A stretch of DNA of 64,000 nt from Shewanella sp. Arc9-LZ (GCF_010092445.1 NZ_CP048031.1:2108001-2172000), one strand, 5' to 3'; positions 29,898 through 40,177 are shown, counted from the stretch's first letter. Numbers and translations are program-made. Notes: generated by a model from the sequence alone, not told the origin.

Positions 29898-31211
29898 ATG
29901 AACACATTCTTTTCGTCCTCAAAGTTGAATATTGCCACAAGCAGCCTTGACTGGGTTATGGGCCAAACCATAAGACATTCATTAAATCTGCAAGATGCTG
30001 TAGCACTTGATGAATTACAACAGCTGATTGTGCCAGACAAGCCGATTGAAACGCTTTATATCCACATTCCTTTTTGTCATACCTTGTGCCGTTATTGCTC
30101 GTTTCATAAAATTAAATTTAATGAACCAGTAGCCCGAGAATACTTTAAGGCGCTGAGACAAGAAATCCGCCAAGTGCTTGCCAAAGGATTTCGTTTTAAT
30201 CGGGTGTATATCGGCGGTGGCACCACAACTATTTTAGAAGATGAGCTGATCAAAACAATAGAGTTGATTAAGTCATTAACATCAGTACGTGAAGTCACTT
30301 GTGAAAGCGATCCTATTTACTTTAAAAATGGTCAGCCGCATTTGCTTAACGGTTTGGTCGACCGAATGTCGATTGGAATACAAAGCTTTGACGATAAGAT
30401 TTTAAAAGCGGTTGGTCGTTTTGAAAAATTTGGCAGCGGTTTACAACAAGCTGAGTATGTTAGCCGCGCTATCGAGATTATCCCTACGGTTAATCTCGAT
30501 ATGATGTATGGCTTTACCATGCAAACACCGCAGACGGTGGCAAACGACTTGGCTCAAACCATTCGTTTACGTCCAGATCAAATTACCACTTATCCGTTAA
30601 CCATTGGCATTGGTAAAAATCGCAAAAAAGCCGGTTGCCTTGCTGGCGAACCTGAAGCGTTATGGCCACAGTTTTTAGCGGTAAAACAAGCGTTAGCTGA
30701 ACACTATATTATGGAGTTTCCGTGGACCTTTAGCCGTAATTTTGGTCAGCCAGTTGAACATAAATATGTATTAGATGGTGAAGACTGCTTCGGTGTCGGT
30801 TCAGGCGCATTTGGCCGCTTTGGGGAGCAATTTAGAATTTCCAGTTTTAATATCCCAGATTACATTAACCGTATCAAAGCAGGACATAGCGGCACTTGTT
30901 ATACCAAACCATTAAAAACCAAGGCACTGTCACAGCATTATTTAATGATGATGATGGGCTGCGGCTTACTGGACAATCGACAATGTAAAGCCTATACCGG
31001 CAAGTCTTTGTGGCACGCATTCCCGTTAGAAATGAGTTTTTTAATTTCAGCTGGAGCACTGAATAAGCAGGGTGATAATTATATCACTACGGTTGAGGGT
31101 CAGTTTATAGCGCTAAAAATGTTTTCAGGCTTTTTGTCTGGAATGGATTTTTTACGCGAACAGGCCTGTGGATTGCCCTTAAGCGCAATTGAAACGATGC
31201 CGAATATTTAG
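29898..31211 (+). CDS. HemN-like radical SAM protein
   Basis: A 437-residue radical SAM enzyme of the coproporphyrinogen III dehydrogenase-like group. The iron-sulfur motif is CHTLCRYC within YIHIPFCHTLCRYCSFHK (about residues 55-72), followed by the glycine-rich SAM region VYIGGGTTTIL, SIGIQSFDDKILKAVGR and LDMMYGFTMQTPQTVANDL, all typical of HemN/HemW/HutW. The specific role is open: oxygen-independent haem synthesis, a HemW-type haem chaperone, or HutW-type haem degradation. No haem uptake genes are nearby. A strong terminator follows. Confidence 0.8.
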   Translation: MNTFFSSSKLNIATSSLDWVMGQTIRHSLNLQDAVALDELQQLIVPDKPIETLYIHIPFCHTLCRYCSFHKIKFNEPVAREYFKALRQEIRQVLAKGFRFNRVYIGGGTTTILEDELIKTIELIKSLTSVREVTCESDPIYFKNGQPHLLNGLVDRMSIGIQSFDDKILKAVGRFEKFGSGLQQAEYVSRAIEIIPTVNLDMMYGFTMQTPQTVANDLAQTIRLRPDQITTYPLTIGIGKNRKKAGCLAGEPEALWPQFLAVKQALAEHYIMEFPWTFSRNFGQPVEHKYVLDGEDCFGVGSGAFGRFGEQFRISSFNIPDYINRIKAGHSGTCYTKPLKTKALSQHYLMMMMGCGLLDNRQCKAYTGKSLWHAFPLEMSFLISAGALNKQGDNYITTVEGQFIALKMFSGFLSGMDFLREQACGLPLSAIETMPNI

Positions 31212-31234
31212 TCTGTGCGTTAGCGATAAACGTT

Positions 31235-31270
31235 TAAAAAAGCCACAGATAAGCATATCTGTGGCTTTTT
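31235..31270. terminator. Bidirectional terminator between the radical SAM and GH13 genes
   Basis: AAAAAAGCCACAGATA and TATCTGTGGCTTTTT are near-perfect complements around a 5-base loop, with A and T tracts on both sides between convergent genes. Confidence 0.9.
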
Positions 31271-31315
31271 AATGAGATACTTTTTTACATAAACTAAACA
31301 ATTATAAGTATCAGT

Positions 31316-33304
31316 TTATGCCTTATTGGCGACATTAAGAATAACAGACTGCAAAGGGGCTAATTCAATATCAACACTGGCGCTGCCATCTTTGTGTAAA
31401 ATGAGTTGTTGATTCTGTGGGGTACTTTTCAGCAAATCTGTCAGTTTTTTATTACTGCTAATTTGCCACGTTTGTATCAGTGTGTTTGGCAACTGAAGGG
31501 TAAATTGTTTGCTGTGGCTTTGACTGAAATTACTGACAATGATCAATTGCTGTACTTCGTTAAAACGGCTAAAAGCAAATACGCTGTCGTCATAGCCTTT
31601 AAGCTTATTTTGGCGTTGTAGGCTATCGAGTTCCCTGTACTCACCGCTTAGCGCAGTAGCAGTGTGGCTTAAGTTTAATAACGTTTGATAATAAGCACGT
31701 AATGTCTTTTCATCGCTTGTGGACTGTCCGCCATCAAACTTGCCGTTGTTCATCCAGCGTTGATGAGCCGGTACGCCCATATAATCAAAAATACTGGTGC
31801 GAGTCGGTTGGCCAAAGCCTGCATTTTCAGCGCCTTGTTCGCCAACATCCTGGCCAAAATACAGCAAGGTGGGTGAGCGACTTAAGGTTGTAGAGATCAC
31901 CATGGCGGGTAGGGCATTAAATGGATTGCCAGCAAACTCGATGGTGTTGATGCGTTGTTCGTCGTGGTTTTCTAAAAAATGCAGCATGTGCTGATCGATG
32001 TCACTGACTTTGGCTTGAATTGTCGCAATGGCTGCAGTGCTAGCTTTACCTTGAATAATGGCTTTTAAGGTGTCATATAAATCGACTTTGTCGTACAAGT
32101 AATCCATTTTACCTAAATGAATATAATCGCGGTATAAATCGGGGTTATACACCTCAGCCAGAATAAACGCATCTGGGTTGGTGTGCTTGATGTGGCTATT
32201 GAGGTAGCTCCAAAACTCTACTGGTACCATTTCAGCCATGTCGTAGCGAAAACCATCTACGCCTTTGGCTAGCCAATATTGCGCAATGTGCTCAAACTTA
32301 CGCCATGAATCGGGAATATCATCAGTCGCTTGTGCTTGCCAAAAGGCTAAATGCTCGGCTGCGCTTTTGTTTGCATATTCTTTTGGCAGAGCAGGGAAGT
32401 CATGGCCACCATCGGGTTTGACTCCATAATTTATTTTAACGGTTTCGTACCAATCGTTGGCATCGGGCTTGGCTAAACGTGAGCTATTGCCGGTCCATTT
32501 AGCCGGTGACTCGGCAAACTTTGCGTCGATGAGGGGATGTGTTTCGCCGCCTAATGGCAGATAACCATCCGATGCTTGTGGGACTTGAAAGTCTTCACCG
32601 ACTACATAATAGAAATTGTTGTGTCTACTATAGGTGTTAGTTTTATCGTCGTTAGCACCAAAGTCTGGCTCGCCTTTTGGCGCTGAAATAGAATGATAAT
32701 TGCGCGCGACATGATTAGGCACTATGTCGATGATGACTTGCATACCATTGGCATGGGTGCGGTCGATTAATGCTTCGAATTCTGCTAATCGAGTCGCTGG
32801 ATTATCCGCTAAATCTGGATTAACGTTGTAATAATCTTTTACCGCATAAGGTGAACCCGCACGGCCTTTGACGACATCAGGATCATCATTACCAATGCCA
32901 TAAGCCGTATAGTCATTGACCAACGCATGATGTGGTACGCCGGTATACCAAAGGTGAGTGGTGCCTAATGATTTTATATCTTGTAATGCCACATCGGTAA
33001 AATCACTGAATTTGCCTACGCCATTTTCGGCAATAGTTCCCCAAGCTTTGTTGGTAGTATTGGTGTTGCCATACAGACGAGTGAATACTTGATATACCAC
33101 AGGTTTGCCTGCTGCAGCAGTTTGACTTGTTTGAGTAACTGATGCCTTATCGTTATCGATTTCTACCGCTGTATCAGTTTGTTCAACGGTATTGGGTTGG
33201 CAAGCGCTTAATCCTAACCTCAGTATACAGGCTAGTACCAATGCCTTTGGGGTCGGTGAAGGTAGGCGAAGTTGGCTTACTAACGGTTTAGTGATGGGGC
33301 GCAT
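31316..33304 (-). CDS. GH13 alpha-amylase-type lipoprotein
   Basis: Alpha-amylase family enzyme exported as a lipoprotein (signal ending LACILRLGLSACQPN). The catalytic barrel has all GH13 regions: DIVPNHVARNYHS, the nucleophile aspartate in GVDGFRYDMAEMVP, the acid glutamate in AFILAEVYNPDLY, and the transition-state aspartate in FLENHDEQRI. A C-terminal beta domain ends the protein. I prefer the ATG at 33304 over the frame start at 33373, because only the former gives a normal signal peptide. It lies 165 bases past a second GH13 gene on the same strand. It probably degrades starch in the periplasm. Confidence 0.9.
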   Translation of the reverse strand: MRPITKPLVSQLRLPSPTPKALVLACILRLGLSACQPNTVEQTDTAVEIDNDKASVTQTSQTAAAGKPVVYQVFTRLYGNTNTTNKAWGTIAENGVGKFSDFTDVALQDIKSLGTTHLWYTGVPHHALVNDYTAYGIGNDDPDVVKGRAGSPYAVKDYYNVNPDLADNPATRLAEFEALIDRTHANGMQVIIDIVPNHVARNYHSISAPKGEPDFGANDDKTNTYSRHNNFYYVVGEDFQVPQASDGYLPLGGETHPLIDAKFAESPAKWTGNSSRLAKPDANDWYETVKINYGVKPDGGHDFPALPKEYANKSAAEHLAFWQAQATDDIPDSWRKFEHIAQYWLAKGVDGFRYDMAEMVPVEFWSYLNSHIKHTNPDAFILAEVYNPDLYRDYIHLGKMDYLYDKVDLYDTLKAIIQGKASTAAIATIQAKVSDIDQHMLHFLENHDEQRINTIEFAGNPFNALPAMVISTTLSRSPTLLYFGQDVGEQGAENAGFGQPTRTSIFDYMGVPAHQRWMNNGKFDGGQSTSDEKTLRAYYQTLLNLSHTATALSGEYRELDSLQRQNKLKGYDDSVFAFSRFNEVQQLIIVSNFSQSHSKQFTLQLPNTLIQTWQISSNKKLTDLLKSTPQNQQLILHKDGSASVDIELAPLQSVILNVANKA

Positions 33305-33426
33305 GAGTCTCTCTTTTATTGTTTTTATGAGAGTGATTCTATTGAAGAACATAGAACCACTCCTTAATGTCAAATAACTGAACGTATCTGTATCTAAACT
33401 TTAGAGCGTAAATTCCAACGTCTAAA

Positions 33427-33459
33427 TATTCGACTCTACATATTCGAGTCTACATATTT
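33427..33459. repeat. 14-bp tandem repeat x 2-plus at the 3' end of the neopullulanase-like gene
   Basis: TATTCGACTCTACA (33427-33440) is followed directly by TATTCGAGTCTACA (33441-33454) and a partial third copy. It ends about 10 bases past the stop codon of the minus-strand GH13 gene. Confidence 0.8.
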
Positions 33460-33469
33460 GTGATAAAAA

Positions 33470-35389
33470 TCAATGGCTCAGTTTAAGAATCGTGACACCT
33501 TTATTGGCCAAGGTAAGCGGCTTAGATAATGAGTACGTTTGTTTGTTGATAATATCAACGCCAGTAGTGTTGTCATTAATCGCAGGTTTAAAACGTTGTA
33601 AATCAAGTTCAATAGGCTGGCTGTTTTTATTGTAAATGATCAGTAAGGTTTCATCGCCCTGATGACGGCTTTGGACATAAACACCGTCTTTGGGCACAAA
33701 GTGCTGCAACTTACCTTGTTGAATCGCTAATGAGTTTTTACGGTAATTTAATAATGTACGTACAAAGGTAAGTGCTTCGGTTTGTTGTGCATTCAACCCT
33801 TTACCCGTAAACACATTGACACTGTCTTGTGGCCAGCCACCAGGAAAATCTGCGCGCACAGCGCCGTCGTTACGGTCTTCTGTAGGACTTTGCATGACTA
33901 TTTCTGAGCCGTAAAATATTTGTGGGATACGGTTGCTGGTCAGTACATAAGCCATGGCCATTTTGTACAGTGCTATGTCGTTTTTCATTAAACTGTAAAT
34001 ACGGTTAGTGTCGTGATTACCTTCAAATAACACTAACTGGCTTGGATTGGCATACACCACATCGTTAGCCAACATTTGGTAAAGATCGATAAATCCAGCT
34101 CCCCAATCTTCCTCTTTGGTTAAGCTTGCTATAAGAGTGTCATACAAGGGGAAATCCATCATGCTCGGTGCAAAAGATTGATAACCATCTGCATTTACCT
34201 TACCAGCTTGCCAGTAGCTTACCGTCACTGGGTTACTACTCCATTCTTCACCAACAATATTAAAATGCGGGTATTCATCCATAATGGCTTTTGACCATGC
34301 TGTTAGAAAATCTTTGTCAGCATAAGAGTAAGTATCTTCACGAATACCGCTCAGCCCCGCATATTCAACCCACCAAATGCTATTTTGGATTAAGTATGTT
34401 GCCATGTGTGGATCGCGCTGATTGAGATCTGGCATAGTGACGTCAAACCATCCATCACTAAAATCGACCGTGTCTGCATTCACTGAATAAGGATCTTGTA
34501 CTGTAGTGCGTCTATGGCTTGAGTAATTGACATCAGTTGAATCGTTCGCCCAACGGGATTGGCCGTTAATCCAAGTGTTACTCGGCATACTGTTCATCCA
34601 TTTATGACCAGACCCCATGTGATTAACAACCACATCTTGGATGATGCCAATGCCAAATGATTGCGCTTCATCTACCAAGGCTTGGTATTCTTGATTGCTA
34701 CCAAAACGAGGGTCTATTTTATAAAAATCTGTGGTGGAATAGCCGTGGTAAGAATACTTTTGTTGGTTATTCTCAAGCAATGGATTAATCCACAATTGAG
34801 TGACACCCAAATCATGCAAGTAGGGCAGAGCTTTGCGGATCCCCATAATATCACCACCATGGCGGCCGCCATCAAAGCTTCTATCGGCTTTTTCAAGCAT
34901 GTCTGGGTGGTTATCATTGTCGGGATTACCGTTAACAAAACGATCTGGAGTGATTAAGTAAATCACATCTTTATTACTAAACCCTTGGCGATCGCGTGAA
35001 CCTTTTTGACGGGTTTGCAGCTCATAATCAAATTGATCAACTAATTGGTCGTCTTTATATAGACCCAAAGTAAGTTGTTGTGGTTTAGCTTGGCTTAAGT
35101 CCAAATTAACGAATAAATGGTCGTTACTGTCGGTTTTATCTACGCTGCTGAGCGTGACACCTTCAGCCTTGATTAATTTCACTTGGGTGTCGCGAATGTT
35201 ATCGCCAGCAATCAACAGTTGTAACGTAGGTTGTTGCATACCCGCCCACCATGACATGGGCTCGACGTTAAGTGCGGCATTCACCGACATGGCGCTGACA
35301 CTGAGCGCACAGCCTAATACTAAACGTGATGCGAGCTTGCTGATGCGATGTTGGCCTAGGGGCGTTGGGTGTGAGTAATGTGATGACAT
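33470..35389 (-). CDS. Periplasmic GH13 neopullulanase/cyclomaltodextrinase-type enzyme (SusA-like)
   Basis: A 639-residue protein with a signal peptide (VLGCALSVSAMSVNAALN), then a cyclomaltodextrinase N-terminal domain (VEPMSWWAGMQQPTLQLLIAG) and a GH13 barrel. Catalytic regions are DVVVNHMGSGHKW, GLSGIREDTYSYADK (nucleophile aspartate), FNIVGEEW (acid glutamate) and FEGNHDTNRI. It would cleave alpha-1,4 (and perhaps alpha-1,6) linkages in maltodextrins or cyclodextrins imported by the TonB receptor. It lies between the halogenase-like gene and the other GH13 gene on the minus strand. Confidence 0.9.
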   Translation of the reverse strand: MSSHYSHPTPLGQHRISKLASRLVLGCALSVSAMSVNAALNVEPMSWWAGMQQPTLQLLIAGDNIRDTQVKLIKAEGVTLSSVDKTDSNDHLFVNLDLSQAKPQQLTLGLYKDDQLVDQFDYELQTRQKGSRDRQGFSNKDVIYLITPDRFVNGNPDNDNHPDMLEKADRSFDGGRHGGDIMGIRKALPYLHDLGVTQLWINPLLENNQQKYSYHGYSTTDFYKIDPRFGSNQEYQALVDEAQSFGIGIIQDVVVNHMGSGHKWMNSMPSNTWINGQSRWANDSTDVNYSSHRRTTVQDPYSVNADTVDFSDGWFDVTMPDLNQRDPHMATYLIQNSIWWVEYAGLSGIREDTYSYADKDFLTAWSKAIMDEYPHFNIVGEEWSSNPVTVSYWQAGKVNADGYQSFAPSMMDFPLYDTLIASLTKEEDWGAGFIDLYQMLANDVVYANPSQLVLFEGNHDTNRIYSLMKNDIALYKMAMAYVLTSNRIPQIFYGSEIVMQSPTEDRNDGAVRADFPGGWPQDSVNVFTGKGLNAQQTEALTFVRTLLNYRKNSLAIQQGKLQHFVPKDGVYVQSRHQGDETLLIIYNKNSQPIELDLQRFKPAINDNTTGVDIINKQTYSLSKPLTLANKGVTILKLSH

Positions 35390-35457
35390 GATTACTAGTC
35401 CTGTTTTATGTAATTTATTTTTATTCTGTTAACTCATTATTACTTTTTATCAAATAC

Positions 35458-36981
35458 TTAAATTTTTTCGATATAGGTTTCATGGGTCGGCATTTGCTTC
35501 ACCGTGCTGGCAATGACCTTACGGATATTAGTTAAGTAGTCGGTTAAATCGACTTGGGTGACCGCTTGGGTAAGTGGATGATAATCTGCAGGAATAATGC
35601 CTTGCCCTAACATGACCTGGATCCAGGCCGCTTCGGTAAAGAGTTCATCTTGATGCCGAAAAACCGTTGCCGTGGTGGTAAATAAATCTATTTTACGTTG
35701 TAAGCTTGCGGGAATATCCATGTCGCGACATTGCTGCCATAAACCGTGTTCACCGTCGGCAGATTGTTTAGAATTAAGATGATAGTGCAAAATAATAAAG
35801 TCGCGAATTTGCTCAAACTCTGTTTGTGATTGGCGATTAAACTCATCAATGTGCTGGGGTTGAATGCCGTTTCGGGGAAATAATTTGGTTAAACGAATGA
35901 TAGCCGATTGGACTAAATGTAAGCTGGTGGACTCTAAGGGTTCTAAAAATCCGCTCGATAACCCAATAGCAACACAGTTTTTATGCCATTGCTTGACGCG
36001 CCTGCCTGTGGTGAAGTTGATTTTACGTGGCTCGGCTAACGGTTTTCCGTCTAGGTTGGCTAATAAATGCTGCTTAGCTTGCTCGTCGCTCATATGTTGG
36101 CTGCTATACACAATGCCATTGCCAGTGCGATGTTGCAGTGGAATCCGCCATTGCCAACCAGCATCGTGGGCGGTTGCTTTAGTGTAAGGAATGACAGGAG
36201 AAGAACTTTCAGATGGCACGGCATATGCGCTGTCACAGGGGAGCCAATGCTGCCAGTTTTCGTATTCTACCCCTAATGCTTTTTCAATTAATAAAGCAGA
36301 AAAACCTGAACAATCAATAAATAAGTCACCACTAATACAGCGACCATTTTGTAAGGTGATACTGTCTATCGAGTCATCATTGGTGAGTTGAGTGCTGGTT
36401 ATAGTGCCTTCTATTCGAGTGACGCCACGTTGTGTGCTGTATTGGCGAAGTAAGTTGGCGTATAAGCTGGCATCAAAATGATAGGCATGGGTGATACCAC
36501 TCATCTGCGCTTGAGCAATACTTTGAATAGGTTGGAATTTATTATGTTTAGCGGCCTGATAATTAAGCGAGTATTGCCAAAAGTCATTCGCGTTAAATGA
36601 ATTTTGATTTTGTTGGCTACAATTAGCTTGAGCGCTGAGCCAATAATGATGAAACGAGGTAAAGCCTAAGTCACGACCAATGTTACCAAAAGCGTGCATA
36701 TAAGCATCGCCTTGTTGGTGCCAGTTTTCAAACTCGATGCCCAATTTAAAGGTGGCTTGAGTTGCTTTAATAAAGTCTTTCTCGTTAATGCCTAATACGC
36801 TGTTAAATATCTGCAGTGGTGGAATGGTGGCTTCACCCACACCTATAGTGCCGATGGTATCAGACTCAATAAGGGTGATGTTAAGTTGTGTTTTAAACAA
36901 CTTGGCTAACATCGCTGCGGTCATCCAGCCCGACGTTCCACCGCCTACAATGACAATGTTTTTTATTATTGTTTGATCCAT
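35458..36981 (-). CDS. Flavin-dependent tryptophan-halogenase-like protein in the glucan locus
   Basis: A 507-residue protein of the tryptophan 7-halogenase family. It has the FAD motif IVGGGTSGWMTAAMLAK near residue 11, the halogenase motif DAGWQWRIPLQ, and a lysine in TFKLGIEFENWHQQG where the catalytic lysine is expected. These suggest an intact enzyme. Such genes commonly neighbour TonB-dependent receptors in Alteromonadales and Caulobacter carbohydrate loci, but the substrate there is unknown. It sits between the receptor and GH13 genes, with a terminator after the receptor. Halogenation as a role in glucan use is unproven. Confidence 0.85.
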   Translation of the reverse strand: MDQTIIKNIVIVGGGTSGWMTAAMLAKLFKTQLNITLIESDTIGTIGVGEATIPPLQIFNSVLGINEKDFIKATQATFKLGIEFENWHQQGDAYMHAFGNIGRDLGFTSFHHYWLSAQANCSQQNQNSFNANDFWQYSLNYQAAKHNKFQPIQSIAQAQMSGITHAYHFDASLYANLLRQYSTQRGVTRIEGTITSTQLTNDDSIDSITLQNGRCISGDLFIDCSGFSALLIEKALGVEYENWQHWLPCDSAYAVPSESSSPVIPYTKATAHDAGWQWRIPLQHRTGNGIVYSSQHMSDEQAKQHLLANLDGKPLAEPRKINFTTGRRVKQWHKNCVAIGLSSGFLEPLESTSLHLVQSAIIRLTKLFPRNGIQPQHIDEFNRQSQTEFEQIRDFIILHYHLNSKQSADGEHGLWQQCRDMDIPASLQRKIDLFTTTATVFRHQDELFTEAAWIQVMLGQGIIPADYHPLTQAVTQVDLTDYLTNIRKVIASTVKQMPTHETYIEKI

Positions 36982-37034
36982 TGTTATCGCCTTTTTAACT
37001 ATTTTTGATTTATTTTTACTGAATCCGATAAAAT

Positions 37035-37070
37035 AAAAAAGCCCCTGTAATAGGTTACAGAGGCTTTTTT
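37035..37070 (-). terminator. Terminator between the TonB receptor and halogenase-like genes
   Basis: On the minus strand AAAAAAGCCTCTGTAA pairs with TTACAGGGGCTTTTTT (one mismatch), a classic terminator. It lies about 30 bases after the receptor stop. It may reduce expression of the downstream halogenase and GH13 genes relative to the receptor. Confidence 0.85.
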
Positions 37071-37097
37071 GTCGGTTTAGTACATTCTATAAGCCCA

Positions 37098-39818
37098 TTA
37101 GAACTTGTAGTTTGCGCCTAACATAAAGTTACGACCGTAGTTTTGATAATCACGCACGTGACGTGCATCTTCACCTGTGTACGATGTAAATGGCTCATTG
37201 GTTAAGTTGTTTACTTGGAACTGAACCGATAAGCCGTAAAGAGCATCGATACCGCTTTCGGTAAAGTCATAACCAATTTGGGCGTCAACAACTGTTTCAG
37301 CTTTTACGTTTACGTTGACACGAGTCAAGCTGATTGCGGTGACTTCACCTAAGAAGTCACTACGGTAACGTGAGCTAATACGTGCTTCGAAGCCAGCATT
37401 TTCATAGTAAACAGTGGCATTGAAGGTTTTTTTAGAAAGACCTTCAAGTTGTTGAGGTTCACTGTCAGCGGTTTCTTTCACTTCACTTTCGTTGTACGAA
37501 CCACTTAAAATAGTACCAAAACCATCAAGCGAATCCGCAAATGTACCGAAATCTAGAGAAACTGAGGCTTCAACACCACGAACATAACCGCCATTACCGT
37601 TTTGAGGTTGGCTGATACTACCAATCGGGTTGTCACCTGGGTTTTGCGGTAAAAACGTGCTGAAGTCTAAAGTAGAGTCGTCGTTAAAAACATAGGTTTC
37701 TAGGTCTTTATAGAATACAGCTAAGGAAAAATAACCTTGATCACTAAAGTAGTTTTCATAGCTAATGTCATATTGACGCGCTAACCAAGGTCGAAGTTGG
37801 GGGTTACCCGAGTTACCAGACCAGTTAACACCATCATTAGGATTTTGGCTGTAACTATAATTGACGTTAGCATTCATTTTATCCATACGCGCACGGGTTA
37901 ATGTACGCGCAGCGGCTAAACGTAGCATTTGGCCATCGGCAACTTCAAAACCTAAGTTAATACTTGGTAACCATTCAAGATATGTATCGCCTGCGGTACG
38001 AGGAAGTAACTCAACAATATTATTTTCAACTTTAGCTGCAGTGCCGTCTGAACTTTGATCTGTATAGACGGCTTGCAAGCCAATATTACCTATCAAAGGT
38101 AAACCAAATAGTTCTGACTCTAAGTTGGCTTTAACATAGGCCGTTGACACTTCTTCTGATACAGACCAAGAGTTGGTTGCACGTGATAAATCGACATCTG
38201 CAACGTCAGTTTCGGTATAACCGCCCGCATTGTAAAAGGCTAACGAATCGTAACTGAGCACATCACCCATGCCGAAAAAATCGAGTGAGGTTGGCGATAA
38301 TAAATATTGCTCTGGCACAGATTCTAAGTAGTTATCTGTACCGTCATAACCCGCTAACGTTAGGTAATAACCTTTGTCTAACTTACTTTTATCGCGATTA
38401 GTGCGGTTAACACCAAACTCAACGCTGCGCACAGCGCCTTCATCAAACACATATTCAGCACTTAAGCGGAATGATGTTAATTCATCATCAATTTCGGGTT
38501 TGTTAATAAAACCATCTTGAGTATTGGCACCAAGCGGGCTTCCCCAACCCAGTGGGTCGCCTAATTTAATTAGGTTTGGATCTGCATAATTAAGATCATG
38601 AGTGAAGTTGTAACCACCTTCACCATTATATGCAAAACCTAGGTCATCAACCGCGCCAACACCGGTGCCACGGCCTGTACCGCTATAACTTTCCATACCA
38701 ATATCGGTACGTTCAGCTTTTGATAAAGCGATATCTGCTTCAACGCGCCAATTGTCATTAATGGTGAACTTGTTGTTCCAACCAATTGACAGTGATTCAG
38801 CATCACGCTTGTTAACATCGTTACGGATGACGACTTCAGCGCCATTAATGGTACCTTCAGTCACTAAACCATTTTCTGTTTTAGTTGCTGTTACACCACC
38901 GTTAGTACCCCAAGCAGCAGGAATTTCGATACCGCGTAAACGTTGGTCATCAGTAAATTTGGTGTAATACACATCAACAACTGAAGTGAATTGGTCGTTA
39001 GGTGCGTATTCAAATACAGCTAATACACCGTCACGTTCTAATTCGCTTGAACGAACAAATGGTTTTGCGCCACCTAAAACACTGTCACCGGCATCATTTT
39101 CTGGGTAACCCCATGCCTGCCAGCGTTCTTCTTGGTTTGGTGACATCATGCGGGCATAACCTAACGCAATACCGATAGTGTCGTCTGCAAACTGGTCGAT
39201 GTATGAAATACTGCCACGATAACCGGTGTCACTTGAGCCACTGTTAAGTGAACCTAAGTCGTTCATTTCGCCACGAAGCGACATGGCAATAGTTTGCTCA
39301 CCATGGGTCAGCGGGCTAATTGTTTGCATATCAACGGTGCCGCCGATGGCTTGAGCCATGACAGACGCATCAGGGGTTTTATATACCACTACACGATTTA
39401 ATAATTCAGAAGGGTATTGGTCAAACTCGACACCACGGTTATCGTTAACCGAGGCTTGTTCACGGCCGTTTAATGTCGCGGTAGTAAAATCTGGGCCTAA
39501 ACCTCGAATTGATATGACGTTAGCGCGACCGTCAAGGCGTTGCGCTGCAATACCGGGTAGGCGAGCAAGTGACTCTGCAATACTGACATCAGGTAATTTA
39601 CCAATGTCTTCGGCAGAAATGGCTTCAACAATGGATGATGAAGACATTTTTAGTGATTGTGATTCTTGTAAGCTGCGACGAATACCAGTGACTTGAATCA
39701 CTTCAATATTTTCTTCGGCAGTATCAGTAGTATTAACGTCATCAGCAGCGTAAGCACTCATGCTTGCACCTGCAGCAACTAACGCTAGCGTAAGTAGGCT
39801 CGGTTTAAATAGCAACAT
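37098..39818 (-). CDS. TonB-dependent outer-membrane receptor, probable maltodextrin uptake
   Basis: A 906-residue outer-membrane active transporter. It has a signal peptide (LLTLALVAAGASMSAYA), a TonB-box-like VIQVTGIRRSLQESQ (about residues 40-54), a plug domain (SIAESLARLPGIAAQRLDG, ISIRGLGPDFTTATLNG) and a long beta-barrel ending in aromatic YKF. It resembles sugar-specific TonB receptors of Alteromonadales. Its operator-linked promoter, divergent from a cytoplasmic GH13, and the downstream GH13 genes indicate maltodextrin or starch oligosaccharides as ligand. AGGGGAAAG precedes the ATG. No TonB/ExbBD genes are in the window. Confidence 0.92.
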   Translation of the reverse strand: MLLFKPSLLTLALVAAGASMSAYAADDVNTTDTAEENIEVIQVTGIRRSLQESQSLKMSSSSIVEAISAEDIGKLPDVSIAESLARLPGIAAQRLDGRANVISIRGLGPDFTTATLNGREQASVNDNRGVEFDQYPSELLNRVVVYKTPDASVMAQAIGGTVDMQTISPLTHGEQTIAMSLRGEMNDLGSLNSGSSDTGYRGSISYIDQFADDTIGIALGYARMMSPNQEERWQAWGYPENDAGDSVLGGAKPFVRSSELERDGVLAVFEYAPNDQFTSVVDVYYTKFTDDQRLRGIEIPAAWGTNGGVTATKTENGLVTEGTINGAEVVIRNDVNKRDAESLSIGWNNKFTINDNWRVEADIALSKAERTDIGMESYSGTGRGTGVGAVDDLGFAYNGEGGYNFTHDLNYADPNLIKLGDPLGWGSPLGANTQDGFINKPEIDDELTSFRLSAEYVFDEGAVRSVEFGVNRTNRDKSKLDKGYYLTLAGYDGTDNYLESVPEQYLLSPTSLDFFGMGDVLSYDSLAFYNAGGYTETDVADVDLSRATNSWSVSEEVSTAYVKANLESELFGLPLIGNIGLQAVYTDQSSDGTAAKVENNIVELLPRTAGDTYLEWLPSINLGFEVADGQMLRLAAARTLTRARMDKMNANVNYSYSQNPNDGVNWSGNSGNPQLRPWLARQYDISYENYFSDQGYFSLAVFYKDLETYVFNDDSTLDFSTFLPQNPGDNPIGSISQPQNGNGGYVRGVEASVSLDFGTFADSLDGFGTILSGSYNESEVKETADSEPQQLEGLSKKTFNATVYYENAGFEARISSRYRSDFLGEVTAISLTRVNVNVKAETVVDAQIGYDFTESGIDALYGLSVQFQVNNLTNEPFTSYTGEDARHVRDYQNYGRNFMLGANYKF

Positions 39819-39993
39819 TCATCTTTCCCCTTTAGTGGATACTTAACAACTTGAAGTCCAGGTCGAGTGTTAGTGTCCTTTTGAATTTTGGTTACAGTCT
39901 TTATTGTGTTTTTCCCTCAGCATGCTTAATTAACTTTTATAAGTGACTGCATAAGTGCTGAAGTTATGACCAAATTGTTGCGCAACAGTGACG

Positions 39994-40042
39994 ATACTAC
40001 TCCCAGTACAGTTTTGCCGACAATATTATGCATACGTATTCA
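39994..40042 (-). promoter_or_regulatory. Operator and promoter for the TonB receptor gene
   Basis: On the minus strand TGAATACGTATGCA (40029-40042), then TAATA, TTGTCG (-35, 40018-40023), an 18-base spacer and TAGTAT (-10, 39994-39999). The spacing matches the GH97 and transporter promoters exactly. Confidence 0.65.
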
Positions 40043-40177
40043 ACGTTATTAGTGGCGAATTAGCGGCTCGATTTTACAATTACGAAACAACTTAAGGATA
40101 CTATTTATACAAGTTAACCTATTGTATTCATAGTTTTTTTATTGTTTCCAGTAAGTGCGTTAGGTCAATTAATTCTT

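Noticed and set aside
35864..36391. Overlapping plus-strand frames inside the halogenase-like gene
   Set aside because: They are antisense to a 507-codon gene with intact motifs and lack binding sites.
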